In this document: positions 25,086 through 33,633 of the stretch, piece by piece
How the letters are laid out: each line of letters starts with the position of its first letter
How positions within the stretch are numbered: the stretch's first letter is position 1
Assembly (NCBI GenBank): GCA_035294305.1
Contig: DATGLD010000048.1
Span: 310,001 to 374,000, forward strand
Source: DASRBN01 sp035294305
GTDB lineage: Bacteria; Chloroflexota; Ktedonobacteria; Ktedonobacterales; Ktedonobacteraceae
DNA: 64,000 nucleotides
Direction of reading: 5' to 3'
Notes under the pieces: model-generated
Seen by the model: the letters and a program-made list of their open reading frames with translations, nothing else
Told to the model about the DNA's origin: nothing
Databases searched by the model: none
Made by a program: the position numbers and the translations under genes

Positions 25086-25469
25086 TCAACGATCGGGAGG
25101 CGTATCCTGCTCGAGCTCTTTTTTGGCGAGGGCGAAAGCGGTGTTGGCCGCGGGAACGCCTGCATAGATGGCCACGTGAAGGAGTACCTCGGCAATTTCG
25201 TGCGGGTCGACGCCAATGTTGCGGCTGGCACGCAAATGTAGGGCTAATTCTTCACGGCCCAGGGCGGCCAGGATCGCAATCGTGACCAGGCTTCTCGTAC
25301 GCCGGTCCAGGTCAGGTCTGGCCCAGACAGAGCCCCAGGCGGTTTCGGTGATGAAGCGCTGGAAATCGGCATCAAATTCGGTGGCGCGAGCGAGCGCCCG
25401 CTCGACATGCCCGCTTCCAAGTACTTCTTTGCGCACTTGCATACCGGTCTCGTAGCGTGATTCTGTCAT
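25086..25469 (-). CDS. carboxymuconolactone decarboxylase family protein
   Basis: A 127-residue protein of the PcaC type (GMQVRKEVLGSGHVERALA, TAWGSVWARPDLDRRTRSLVTIAILAALGR, LHLRASRNIGVDPHEIAEVLLHVAIYAGVPAA). The helical core and catalytic-like His and Glu positions agree with 4-carboxymuconolactone decarboxylases, but no other protocatechuate gene is nearby, so the substrate is open. The ATG at 25469 follows GGAAGGAAACAAA. It begins 13 bp after the stop of the sialidase-like gene and is probably cotranscribed with it. Confidence 0.85.
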   Translation of the reverse strand: MTESRYETGMQVRKEVLGSGHVERALARATEFDADFQRFITETAWGSVWARPDLDRRTRSLVTIAILAALGREELALHLRASRNIGVDPHEIAEVLLHVAIYAGVPAANTAFALAKKELEQDTPPDR

Positions 25470-25482
25470 TTTGTTTCCTTCC

Positions 25483-26769
25483 TTATTGTCCTCTAGTGTA
25501 CCAGGTGCCGCCATCGGCATAGACATTGGCTCCTTCGCCCCAGATGACGAAGTTGATGCCGGCGGAGTTTACGGCCAGACCCATGTAATCGCCGAAGGGG
25601 AATTTATAGCCCTGCGGCGTCTTGTAGCTGGCGCCGCTGCCGCGGTTTGAGAGCCGCACGGCGCTGCTCCAGGTAATGCCACCGTCGGTTGAGCGAGCGT
25701 ACCAGGTATTCCAGGCGTGGAGGCCGTTGCGGTTGTCTTGCCAGGCGATACGGAAGTCACCAGGAGTTGGACCGGTTCCAAGCTCCGGCGAGGTATTATT
25801 GCCCAGGTCGTTGAGTATCATGGGGTGCGTCCAGGTTGCTCCGCCATCGGTTGAGCGCGAGATGTAGAGGCGGTTGTTGCCGTACCTGACGTCGTTTCTG
25901 GTGTAAGTGAACAGGAGATTGCCCCGTTTGTCAGCTGTGATAGTGTCCTGCGGGTCATAGAAATCCGGGTAGCAGTTCTTTACTTTACATGGTGCGCCTT
26001 CTTGACCGGTCGCGAAGTAATGGTCTTTCCAGGTGTTTCCGCCGTTGGAGGAGCTAAGTAGCTCTATGCGGGTAGGGCCGATCTGTTTACCATGGATAGT
26101 TGTTTCTCCGGCCACGGCAAAGTATGCCGTGCCATTGGGGGCGACGATCCCGCCATAGGAGTAGTACCAGAGCGATTCTGTGGTGGCGAGTACAGGCGGG
26201 GCAAAGCTCTTGCCATAGTTGTGGGAAATGGCAACATAGAATGCGAGCTTGCTATTGAAGCCGATATAGACGTCTTTTCCATTGCCGGAAACAATCAAGA
26301 TCGGCTTGTCACCGTAGTTCAAAGTCCCCTGGATGGGGAGAGAGGTAGTCCAGGTTGCGCCGTGATCGCTGGACCTGGTGAAGACGATGCCGGGCTTTCT
26401 GAAGCCATTCAGGCAGGCGACATAGATAGCGCCATCGTTGCTGACTTTGATCTGGGGGTCGTATTGCCAGGGAGTACCAGGCAGCGGGCAGATATGGATG
26501 GAGTGACCCCAGGTAGCACCACCGTCACTGGAGGCACGGAACAGGATATGGAAGTTTATTTGATCGCTGGTGAGTTGGTAGACCCAGTTCGAATGGGGGT
26601 CTGCGGCGACGGTTGGCTCCCAGTAAACGTCTTTGTTTAACCCCCAGCGTTGCTCTGTGCCGAATCGCTTCGTCTCCTGAGCGTGGGCGCCAGAGACAAA
26701 CAAGAAGTTCAATAGCAGAACAAGGATCGCAGCAATGGGAAACAGGGAGCGGGCGATGGAACGAGACAT
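25483..26769 (-). CDS. secreted sialidase-like (BNR/Asp-box) beta-propeller protein
   Basis: About 428 residues. An N-terminal signal peptide ends near VSGAHAQ. Several Asp-box repeats follow (SSDGGATW, SSDHGATW, SSNGGNTW, STDGGATW, STDGGITW), typical of six-bladed exo-sialidase or BNR propellers. The catalytic Arg triad of true sialidases was not located, so it may only bind or act on another glycan. The ATG at 26769 is spaced 10 nt from GGAG; the ATG at 26778 is too close to that site. It probably forms a unit with the CMD-family gene. Confidence 0.82.
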   Translation of the reverse strand: MSRSIARSLFPIAAILVLLLNFLFVSGAHAQETKRFGTEQRWGLNKDVYWEPTVAADPHSNWVYQLTSDQINFHILFRASSDGGATWGHSIHICPLPGTPWQYDPQIKVSNDGAIYVACLNGFRKPGIVFTRSSDHGATWTTSLPIQGTLNYGDKPILIVSGNGKDVYIGFNSKLAFYVAISHNYGKSFAPPVLATTESLWYYSYGGIVAPNGTAYFAVAGETTIHGKQIGPTRIELLSSSNGGNTWKDHYFATGQEGAPCKVKNCYPDFYDPQDTITADKRGNLLFTYTRNDVRYGNNRLYISRSTDGGATWTHPMILNDLGNNTSPELGTGPTPGDFRIAWQDNRNGLHAWNTWYARSTDGGITWSSAVRLSNRGSGASYKTPQGYKFPFGDYMGLAVNSAGINFVIWGEGANVYADGGTWYTRGQ

Positions 26770-26911
26770 GCTGGCCATTCTCCTTTTTTGTTGTTAAGCC
26801 TTGTGAGTTAAGTGGGCAATTTCCCCGACCCACTCACTTAAACAGGTGTGGCGTATTACTATGGCTTACTACAAGGATTATAGCATTTTTTCACACCGCT
26901 TCCTTGATAGC

Positions 26912-29392
26912 CTATACGTCTACCGAACTTACACCACCCTGATGGCCGATATCTGCTTGCTTTGGCTCTGATGTGGCGCTGAAAAAGGCGGGTGGTATTG
27001 GGTCGATTTTTTTCAATGTTCCCTGGCGGGCGGCTTGTACGGTTGCCCAGACCTTTGCGGGGCGCAGCGGCATGTCAATGGATTCGATGCCGAGGGGAGC
27101 AAGGGCATCAAGGACGGCGTTTACGATAGTAGGAGGGCCACCGATGCAGCCTGCTTCACCGGCGCCTTTGACTCCCAGTGGGTTGATGGGCGAGGGTGTC
27201 TCGATGGCGTCGACCACAAAGTGTGGTACCTGCTTCGCATTGGGCAGCGTGTAGTCCATGAGGGTGCCTGCAAGGGGTTGTCCATGCTCATCATAGATCG
27301 ACTCTTCATAGAGGGCCTGCCCGATGCCCTGGGCAAGACCGCCATGAATCTGAGCCTCAGTGAGATAGGAGTTGAGGATACGCCCGCAGTCGTCTACTGC
27401 TACGTAGTTGAGGACGCGTACTTCCCCGGTCTCGGTTTCGACCTCCACGATGGCGACATGGGCGCCTGAGGAGAAGGTGGGAGCTGCTGGGGCGAACTCG
27501 CGCAAGGCGGCGAGGCCTTCGACAGGGGTACCATTGGCGAGGTTAGGCGGGTCGTGTTCGATCAGGTCAGGATGTTCTTCCACCTGACGCGCGAGTTCGC
27601 CCAGGCTGATGGCTCGCCCTGGAACTCCGCGTACCCCCACCCGGCCACCGCTCATTTCAAGGTCCGCCGGAGCGGCTTCTAACAGCTTTGCCGCGACCTG
27701 GAGGGCTTTTTCTTTCGCGGCCTGAGCTGCCAGGGCAACGGCAGCGCCACCGATCTGCGCGGTGCGGCTGCCAAAGGTGCCAATGCTGTAAGCGGGCAAG
27801 GCGGTATCGTTCATCTGGACCTCTACCTGCGAGCCTGGCAGGTCGAAGGTCTGGGCGGCAATCTGCGCGAAGGCGGTGAAGTGGCCCTGCCCGTTATGCG
27901 CTACTCCGCTCTCTACGAGAATTGTTCCATTGCGGCGAACACGCACAGTGGCAGCATCCTGCGGTATGCCAGGACCGCTGGAGCCGAAAGGGCCTCCGGA
28001 TATTTCTACAAAGGTGGAGACGCCGATGCCCAATAGCGAGGTGTTCTGGGTTTTACGCCGTTCCTGCTGCTTTTCACGCCAGCCGGTATAATCGGCCAGT
28101 TCCAGCGCGCGGGCGAGGGCAGCCTGGTAGTTGCCGCTGTCGTAGGTCGCGCCGTGAACGGTGCGATAGGGAAAAGCGTCCGGGGCAATCAAGTTGCGAC
28201 GGCGCACCTCAGCGGGGTCGATGCGTAGATGGCGGGCAATAACGTCCATGGTTCGCTCTAAGAGGTAGGTGGCCTCAGGGCGTCCCGCTCCGCGGTAAGC
28301 CGCAGTCGGTACTGTGTTGGTGAACACGCCCACGGCCTGGAAGTCCAGGGCCTGTATCTGGTAGGGACCGTTGAGCATGCGCGCGGTGGTATTGGGGGAG
28401 ATAGGAGTGGTATAAGCCAGGAAAGCGCCGAAGTCGGCTACGGCGCGCACTCTCAGGCCAAGAAGCCTTCCATCGTTTCGCACGGCGGCCTCGATGTAGT
28501 TCACCTGACCGCGCCCGTGTGTCTGGGCCTGTAGATTTTCGCTGCGGGTTTCAATCCACTTTACCGGACGCCCGTATTTGACGGCGAGCGCGGCTGCGAC
28601 AATCTCTTCTCCACTGATGCCTACTTTGGCGCCAAAGGCTCCGCCAACCTGGGCAGCGCGAATATAAATCCTGTCCTGGTCGAGGCCTAAAGCGGCTGCC
28701 AGTATACGCTGGGCCTGGTAAATGGTCTGGGAGGAGAGCCAGGCAGAAAGTTGGCCAGTGGCGGCATCAAAATCGAAGAGGCAGGCACGCGCCTCAAGCG
28801 AACTGGGGGAAACGCGCTGGTTAACGACGCGCAGGCGAATGATATCATCCGCTTGAGCGAAGGCGGCTTCGATATCGCCACCGCCGCTGGGAATCTGAAT
28901 GGCAACATTTGAGCCGAGTTCCTCGTAGAGCAGCGGAGCGCCGGGCGCAAGCGCAGTCTCTGGATCGATCACGGCGGGTAACACTTCATAATCGACCTCG
29001 ACGAGATCAAGCGCATCCTCGGCAATATAGCGGTCTTCCGCCAGTATGACTGCCACGGGATCTCCGACGTAACGCACGCGGTCAAGGGCTAATGGCCGTC
29101 GCTGCGGTACTTTGAGGCCAGGTAACGCAGTGATCAATTCGAGGGTAGGCATATCCTTAACCAGTTCGGCCCCACTGAAAGCGGCGACGATGCCGGGGAG
29201 GGCGTGGGCGGCGGCGAGGTTGATGTCTTTGATTTGCGCGTGGGCGTAGGGGCTGCGAACCAGGATCATATGCAGTGGGGCGGGGCGATGCTGGGGCGAT
29301 TTGAGGTCATCCACAAAGCGATCACGGCCGGTGATGAGCCCGATATCTTCTTTGCGACGTTCGAGTCCTGCTGGTAGGGGTGTTTCTTTCAT
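26912..29392 (-). CDS. molybdopterin-binding large subunit, xanthine dehydrogenase/aldehyde oxidase family
   Basis: An 826-residue molybdenum hydroxylase large subunit. It has VGGAFGAK (249-256) contacting the cofactor, the active-site loop AYRGAGR (365-371) and the catalytic Glu746 in GAGEAGCIGG. AYRGAGR, rather than the AYRCSFR loop of form I CO dehydrogenase, argues against CO oxidation. The FAD and [2Fe-2S] subunits normally encoded alongside are missing on both sides, so they must lie elsewhere or the subunit works with other partners. The ATG at 29392 follows GGGAGG. A sigma-A-type promoter (29440-29468) and a MITE lie just upstream. Confidence 0.9.
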   Translation of the reverse strand: MKETPLPAGLERRKEDIGLITGRDRFVDDLKSPQHRPAPLHMILVRSPYAHAQIKDINLAAAHALPGIVAAFSGAELVKDMPTLELITALPGLKVPQRRPLALDRVRYVGDPVAVILAEDRYIAEDALDLVEVDYEVLPAVIDPETALAPGAPLLYEELGSNVAIQIPSGGGDIEAAFAQADDIIRLRVVNQRVSPSSLEARACLFDFDAATGQLSAWLSSQTIYQAQRILAAALGLDQDRIYIRAAQVGGAFGAKVGISGEEIVAAALAVKYGRPVKWIETRSENLQAQTHGRGQVNYIEAAVRNDGRLLGLRVRAVADFGAFLAYTTPISPNTTARMLNGPYQIQALDFQAVGVFTNTVPTAAYRGAGRPEATYLLERTMDVIARHLRIDPAEVRRRNLIAPDAFPYRTVHGATYDSGNYQAALARALELADYTGWREKQQERRKTQNTSLLGIGVSTFVEISGGPFGSSGPGIPQDAATVRVRRNGTILVESGVAHNGQGHFTAFAQIAAQTFDLPGSQVEVQMNDTALPAYSIGTFGSRTAQIGGAAVALAAQAAKEKALQVAAKLLEAAPADLEMSGGRVGVRGVPGRAISLGELARQVEEHPDLIEHDPPNLANGTPVEGLAALREFAPAAPTFSSGAHVAIVEVETETGEVRVLNYVAVDDCGRILNSYLTEAQIHGGLAQGIGQALYEESIYDEHGQPLAGTLMDYTLPNAKQVPHFVVDAIETPSPINPLGVKGAGEAGCIGGPPTIVNAVLDALAPLGIESIDMPLRPAKVWATVQAARQGTLKKIDPIPPAFFSATSEPKQADIGHQGGVSSVDV

Positions 29393-29439
29393 GTGGTTTT
29401 CCTCCCTGGATACTTGCTTTGCGGTTGTTGATCTTTTGA

Positions 29440-29468
29440 AACGTAGTCAATTTTCCGGTAAATGTCAA
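29440..29468 (-). promoter_or_regulatory. sigma-A-type promoter of the molybdenum hydroxylase gene
   Basis: On the minus strand TTGACA (29468-29463), a 17-bp spacer and TACGTT (29445-29440) lie about 50 bp before the ATG. The MITE at 29479-29605 ends exactly 10 bp upstream of the -35 box. Confidence 0.6.
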
Positions 29469-29478
29469 GGTTTCCCTT

Positions 29479-29605
29479 CTGCCATCCACTCATAATTCTT
29501 TCAGCGGGCCTACGGCCCGTCAGGACGGGAGGGGAAGCAAGCGGGGACACCCCGCACCCCGGCAGGGGTGAACCCCCTGCACCCCGAGTTATGAGTGGAT
29601 GTCAG
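29479..29605. mobile_element. 127-bp MITE, copy 1
   Basis: Terminal inverted repeats CTGMCATCCACTCATAA (17 bp, one mismatch) bound a GC-rich interior with three successive hairpins (GCGGGCC/GGCCCG, GCGGGG/CCCCGC, GCAGGGG/CCCC). Perfect 7-bp direct repeats TTCCCTT flank it (29472-29478 and 29606-29612), as expected for a target-site duplication. It is nearly identical to the copy at 62729-62855. It carries no transposase, so it would have needed one in trans. Confidence 0.85.
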
Positions 29606-29680
29606 TTCCCTTGCGGACTTGCGGAAAATTGGGGATGATCCTGGTCAGGGCGATGGTAATTTCGACAAGACCGCCGAGGG

Positions 29681-29706
29681 GGGACAGGGACCAGCCGCTG
29701 TCCCTA
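29681..29706. repeat. short palindromic repeat R2, copy 1
   Basis: GGGACAGGGACCAGCCGCTG followed by TCCCTA. The GGGACAG/CTGTCCC stem encloses a 10-nt loop. Near-identical copies lie at 32532-32558 and 35446-35472, all between genes. Apart from this and the MITE, 29606-29975 shows no gene. Confidence 0.6.
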
Positions 29707-29975
29707 CTGGCCTGTTTGGATGAGTTTTAAAGGGGAGTGCTATTTGGGGCATTTGGGATAATGGTTTGTTCCTGATCAACAGGGGCTGGTTCCTGTTGGT
29801 GGCGAGCAGGCAAGGCGTGATTCCTCATATCCTCATAAATTAGACAAGTCGAGGATGACGGAGTGAAATAGCTGAGGAGATCGCCTTTCCGGTTTTCCTT
29901 CGTATAAAGAGAATGGACTGATATCTTCTCGCTCGTCTGGCGAGAGAAACAGAACGGTTGAAAGGAATTCTTAGG

Positions 29976-30494
29976 ATGAACGAACCTATCACAAAACTCA
30001 ATACCCGACATGGCGTACCACGCGGAGGGGCGACGTCATGGGAGGAGACGCGCCGGGCGCTCGAAACTGCTGAGCTGTTCTGGCTCTCCACTGTGCGGGC
30101 CGACGGTCGCCCTCATGTCACACCGCTTGTGGCCGTGTGGCACGACGGAGCCATGCACTTTACCACTACAGAGACCGCACAGAAGACGGTCAACCTGCGG
30201 AGAAACCCGCACGTTATTCTAACGACCGGCTGCAACCAGACAGAAGGACTCACCGTGGTGGTTGAGGGCGATGCCGTGCGGATCACCGACCAGGACACGC
30301 TCGAACGCTTAGCCTCAGTGTGGGCAACCAGGTGGGATGGAAGCTGGCCCTACCAGGTACGCAACGGGTATTTCTACCTCTACGATGAAGACGAACAACG
30401 TGTTCTCACAGATTCGAACCTCGTGTTCTCCGTCAAACCTACCAGGGTTTTCGCATTCGCCATAGGTGTCAGCCAGACCCGCCACCAGTTCTAA
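29976..30494 (+). CDS. pyridoxamine-5'-phosphate-oxidase-like (split-barrel) flavin/F420 protein
   Basis: A 172-residue split-barrel protein. It has SWEETRRALETAELFWLSTV, RADGRPHVTPLVAVWHDGAMHFTT, KTVNLRRNPHVILTTG, then VVEGDAVRITD and PTRVFAFAIG. This is the PPOX family, whose members bind FMN or F420; without a search I cannot say which cofactor or substrate applies. The ATG at 29976 is spaced 9 nt from AAAGGA. A second, truncated member of the same superfamily follows 41 bp downstream. Confidence 0.85.
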   Translation: MNEPITKLNTRHGVPRGGATSWEETRRALETAELFWLSTVRADGRPHVTPLVAVWHDGAMHFTTTETAQKTVNLRRNPHVILTTGCNQTEGLTVVVEGDAVRITDQDTLERLASVWATRWDGSWPYQVRNGYFYLYDEDEQRVLTDSNLVFSVKPTRVFAFAIGVSQTRHQF

Positions 30495-30535
30495 TACATT
30501 GGTAAGAGGGAGGAGAGACACGAAAGGAGAAAGTG

Positions 30536-30763
30536 ATGGCTACAAACTCAGGAGACGTTGGCCTGCTTCAAGATCCGGTTGCCCAGCAATTGTTGCAATG
30601 GAAGAGCCTTGCCCATCTAGCCTACATCTGGCACGCCGGCACGCCTCGTGTTGTGCCAATCGGTTTCTACTGGAATGGGCAGGAAATCGTGATGGCGACA
30701 GCCACATCCGAGCCACTTTTTCATGGTACTGCTGTAAATGGGCCGCCTGAAAAGAGCAAATGA
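30536..30763 (+). pseudogene. truncated PPOX-family gene
   Basis: The first 65 or so residues look like a normal PPOX-family protein (VAQQLLQWKSLAHLAYIWHAGTPRVVPIGFYWNGQEIVMAT). The frame then runs into a few unrelated codons and a TGA, 3 bp before repeat R1 copy 2. The family is normally about 130 residues or longer, so the second half of the barrel and most of the cofactor site are missing. The ribosome site AAAGGAGAAAGTG before the ATG at 30536 is intact. The loss was probably caused by the insertion or by recombination at the repeat. Confidence 0.7.
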
Positions 30764-30766
30764 GTA

Positions 30767-30878
30767 ATGGTTTTTAGCAAAATAATAAGGGAACGCGAGG
30801 CCGGTGAATCGGGTCCTACGGCTTCGCCATGGGGTCGATTCATTGGTGTATGGCCGAATTATTTTGTGAAGAGTCATT
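30767..30878 (+). repeat. dispersed palindromic repeat R1, copy 2
   Basis: The ends form an imperfect terminal inverted repeat (ATGGTTTTTAGCAAAATAAT on the left, ATTATTTTGTGAAGAGTCAT on the right). The core has CGAGGCCGGTGAATCGGGTC and CCTACGGCTTCGCC. It lies exactly between the stop of the truncated PPOX gene and the stop of the convergent OmdA-like gene, whose TAA it supplies. Confidence 0.7.
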
Positions 30879-31197
30879 ATGATGACTTTTTCGATTGTCT
30901 ATTGAGTACATATTGTACTGAAGGGCTGATTGCCTTATCTGGGCGGTGGATACAGCCCACCCAACAGCACGGTCGGCGCATGCCCTCTTTGAGTTCCGTG
31001 CGCACTCTCTCTACATGCTGCCTTCTGGTTGCTGGTTTTTTCACGGAGATGGTCCAGCAGATCCATTCATTGCGTGCAAGAGGCGTGAGATTCTCCCATA
31101 TCGCTAGCGCCTCGGGGTCAGAAGCGAGGGTGTCCCGTAAGTCCTCTGGCAATTCATGGACAACTCCACCTGAGATTTCATTGTTGGTCTTCGTCAT
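30877..31197 (-). CDS. YdeI/OmpD-associated (OmdA) family protein
   Basis: A 106-residue protein whose core PLARNEWICWTISVKKPATRRQHVERVRTELKEG is typical of the bacteriocin-protection, YdeI/OmpD-associated family. The mechanism is unknown. The C-terminal residues after GMRRPCCWVGCIHRP look less family-like, and the stop codon lies at the edge of repeat R1, so the tail may have been altered by the insertion. The start at 31197 follows GGTAGGATAGACGT. Confidence 0.7.
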   Translation of the reverse strand: MTKTNNEISGGVVHELPEDLRDTLASDPEALAIWENLTPLARNEWICWTISVKKPATRRQHVERVRTELKEGMRRPCCWVGCIHRPDKAISPSVQYVLNRQSKKSS

Positions 31198-31250
31198 ACG
31201 TCTATCCTACCACCAAATAGCCCTCTCTCGCAAGGATTGTAGGAGCTTAT

Positions 31251-32495
31251 TCAGTACGCTAACAAGGACAGCGCGGTGGCAAGCACACTTGCTCCGCGTG
31301 CTGCATCGTCGATGGTTGTATATTCGGCAGGACTGTGGGAGCGCCCTTCTACGCTGGGGACGAAGAGCATGGCAGTTGGTAGGTGGCGCGCCATGATCTG
31401 ACTATCGTGCCCGGCGCCGCTTGGTAGCGATTTCCAGGTTGCTCCACAGGCTCCGGCTGCTTTGACCAGCGTTGCTTGCAATCCAGGGTCCATTTTCTGA
31501 GGGAGACTCCTGCCTGTGAGTTCCATGGAGATCGAGAGGTGACGTGCTTGCGCGATTGATTCGCACTGCGTTCGGATGGCAGCGGAGAGTTGTTGCAGGG
31601 TTTCCTCTTCGGGATGGCGCAGATCAACAGAAAAGCTGACCTCGCCAGGCACAACGTTGATCGCTCCTGGTTTGACCTCCCATTTTCCCATCGTGACGAC
31701 CGCGGGTCGTCCTGCTTGTTCGACAAGGTGCGTGACCTCTAGAGCCATGTGTGCTGCTGCTTGCAGCGCATCCTGCCGCAAGTCCATCGGCGTGGTGCCT
31801 GCATGATCGGCGCGGCCCTTGACGGTGATCCAGAAATGCTGCAAGCCGGTAATGGCTGTGACGATGCCAAGATTCATCCCCTCATCGAACAGGATACGAC
31901 CCTGCTCAATATGCAGTTCCAGAAATGCTGCCAGGTCGGTGCGGATAGCTTCTCGATAGCGTTCAGGAGCTAAACCGATGGCTCGCATGGCTTCGGCAAT
32001 CGTGATGTCTTGCGCATCACGTACCACCTCAAACTCAGCAGGGTCAATGCGTCCCAGAATGGCTTTTGTTCCCCAACAATGGGCCGGGAAACGGCTGCCC
32101 TCCTCTTCACAGAGGGCGACCACCTCAAGGGAGCGCCGGGGCGTTCCCAGATGCTCACGGAGGGCTTGTAGGGCGGCAATGCCTGCCAGGATGCCGAGCG
32201 CGCCGTCAAACTTGCCGCCGAGGGGAACGGTGTCGAAGTGAGAACCGGTGAGAATGGTATGGCTGTCATCAGTGCCAGCAAGGCGTCCGAACAGATTGCC
32301 TACCGCGTCCTCGCGTACTTGCAGGCCGGCGGCGTGCATGAAGGTGGCGAGTTGCTGGCGAGCCTCTAGCCAGGCAGGACTATAGACGGGACGCACAATG
32401 CCGCCTGCGGGTTGCTGACCGATGGCGCCCAAGGCATCGATATAGTATTGGAGTGTTGAGGCATCTACCTTTATATTATTAATTGGTTGAGTCAT
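31251..32495 (-). CDS. M20-family amidohydrolase (allantoate/N-carbamoyl-amino-acid type)
   Basis: A 414-residue metallo-amidohydrolase of the hydantoinase/carbamoylase branch. It has GSHFDTVPLGGKFDGALG (metal His and Asp), CEEEGSRF, LELHIEQG, GRADHAGTTPMDLRQDA (dimerisation-domain His), GAGHDSQ and HSPAEYTT (final His). The length and motif order fit AllC or HyuC. The substrate (allantoate, ureidoglycine or an N-carbamoyl amino acid) cannot be chosen, since no other purine-degradation gene is adjacent. The lone molybdenum hydroxylase 2 kb away could in principle belong to the same route, but that is speculation. Confidence 0.88.
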   Translation of the reverse strand: MTQPINNIKVDASTLQYYIDALGAIGQQPAGGIVRPVYSPAWLEARQQLATFMHAAGLQVREDAVGNLFGRLAGTDDSHTILTGSHFDTVPLGGKFDGALGILAGIAALQALREHLGTPRRSLEVVALCEEEGSRFPAHCWGTKAILGRIDPAEFEVVRDAQDITIAEAMRAIGLAPERYREAIRTDLAAFLELHIEQGRILFDEGMNLGIVTAITGLQHFWITVKGRADHAGTTPMDLRQDALQAAAHMALEVTHLVEQAGRPAVVTMGKWEVKPGAINVVPGEVSFSVDLRHPEEETLQQLSAAIRTQCESIAQARHLSISMELTGRSLPQKMDPGLQATLVKAAGACGATWKSLPSGAGHDSQIMARHLPTAMLFVPSVEGRSHSPAEYTTIDDAARGASVLATALSLLAY

Positions 32496-32531
32496 GAGTC
32501 TATTTCTCTCTAGATTGATGGTAACCCGAGG

Positions 32532-32558
32532 GGGACAGGGACCAGCCGCTGTCCCTAC
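32532..32558. repeat. short palindromic repeat R2, copy 2
   Basis: GGGACAGGGACCAGCCGCTG followed by TCCCTAC, identical in its core to copy 1. It lies between the M20 gene and the DinB-like gene. Confidence 0.6.
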
Positions 32559-32610
32559 AGAGCCGTTCTGGCATCCCGCGGAGGGTGAGCAGAGCGATTC
32601 ATCCCTTTTC

Positions 32611-33243
32611 CTAGCGGTCTTCTATCTCCCAGATATGGTCGACGACGTGCCAGGCCATGCGGCGTACGGCGTAGCCGGCGTTCCAGCCGCCGGGAACGAG
32701 AGGCTCTCCCGTGGAGGGCTGGCTCAGTGTGGTTGCGATCTCTTCGCGCATGGCTGTCAGGAGGTCCTTATCGTTCATTGCGAAAGGTTTGTGTCGCACT
32801 CCGATCTTGCGGGCGTACATGCGCTCGGCTTCGATGACATGCTGGCGGATTTCGTCACGATCGCGACCTCCACCGCGTGGGCCTTTGCGCAGTTCGGCTG
32901 GCGAAGTCGCGACGACCTCTTCCAGGATGTCCCATGCTGCGCGCAGTAAGGCGACATTGCGCTGCGCAGTGGCAACATCAATGGGGCTGGTTTCGGTAGG
33001 CGCGAGAACGGAGGGTACGCCCCAGGCGGTGTTGCTATCACCCTGGAGACGTTCGACAACGAGGAGGTCGCCAGGGGCAAAATCCAGCCCTGCCCGCTGT
33101 GCTATTCGCCGGTAGCGGGGTGCGGTATCGATTAAGGCCTGTATAGCGGCATTCTCGTTTGGGCGGATGCGACACCAGCCGGGCCATTCGAGCGACCAGG
33201 CGATGGCTTTTTTGGGGGCGAGTTCTAGATAGATATCGGTCAT
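32611..33243 (-). CDS. DinB-like hypothetical protein
   Basis: A 210-residue protein. The first 80 residues contain EWPGWCRIRPNENAAIQALIDTAPRYRRIA, a pattern I recall from proteins carrying a DinB-like four-helix domain after a short N-terminal module. The rest is helical, with RDEIRQHVIEAERMYARKIG and a C-terminal RRMAWHVVDHIWEIEDR in which the histidines could bind metal. No enzymatic activity can be claimed. The ATG at 33243 follows GGAGAAAGAAGCAAT. Confidence 0.65.
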   Translation of the reverse strand: MTDIYLELAPKKAIAWSLEWPGWCRIRPNENAAIQALIDTAPRYRRIAQRAGLDFAPGDLLVVERLQGDSNTAWGVPSVLAPTETSPIDVATAQRNVALLRAAWDILEEVVATSPAELRKGPRGGGRDRDEIRQHVIEAERMYARKIGVRHKPFAMNDKDLLTAMREEIATTLSQPSTGEPLVPGGWNAGYAVRRMAWHVVDHIWEIEDR

Positions 33244-33357
33244 ATTGCTTCTTTCTCCGGTTTGTGGATTTGAGATGATATGCCGGTTGTGGTTTTCTCT
33301 TGTTGAGCAGTTTTTATTGTAGCATATTTTGTGAGTTCAGTGTGATGCTTTCCTGCC

Positions 33358-33594
33358 TTAAACGTTCGGTACGGAATAGATAGAATTTGAAAGAAAGGTA
33401 TCAAGTATCTTAGTACCTTTTTGCTTTAAATGCGGGCAAGAAACTTGATTTGTTCTGGTAATGTAGCAATCATCCCATCTATAGAAGATAGCAAATTTGT
33501 CCTGAAAGCGTATTTTTGAAGGAATGAGTAATGAGGAGTTATTCTCTTTGAGAAAAGACTTAAAGCTCTTAGCCCCAGCAGGCTCATTACTCAT
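33358..33594 (-). CDS. doubtful AT-rich open reading frame, 78 aa
   Basis: The stretch 33300-33660 is clearly more AT-rich than its surroundings. It holds this minus-strand frame (MSNEPAGAKSFKSFLKENNSSLL...) with no ribosome site before the ATG and no recognised family. It lies upstream of the truncated helicase gene and may be noncoding foreign DNA that arrived with that gene. Confidence 0.2.
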   Translation of the reverse strand: MSNEPAGAKSFKSFLKENNSSLLIPSKIRFQDKFAIFYRWDDCYITRTNQVSCPHLKQKGTKILDTFLSNSIYSVPNV

Positions 33595-33633
33595 AAATAT
33601 TATATACACAAAATGCATAGAGGGGGTTTGTAG

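Noticed and set aside
26912..29392. Naming the molybdenum hydroxylase as CO dehydrogenase CoxL
   Set aside because: The active-site loop is AYRGAGR, not the AYRCSFR of form I enzymes, and no other cox subunit is adjacent.
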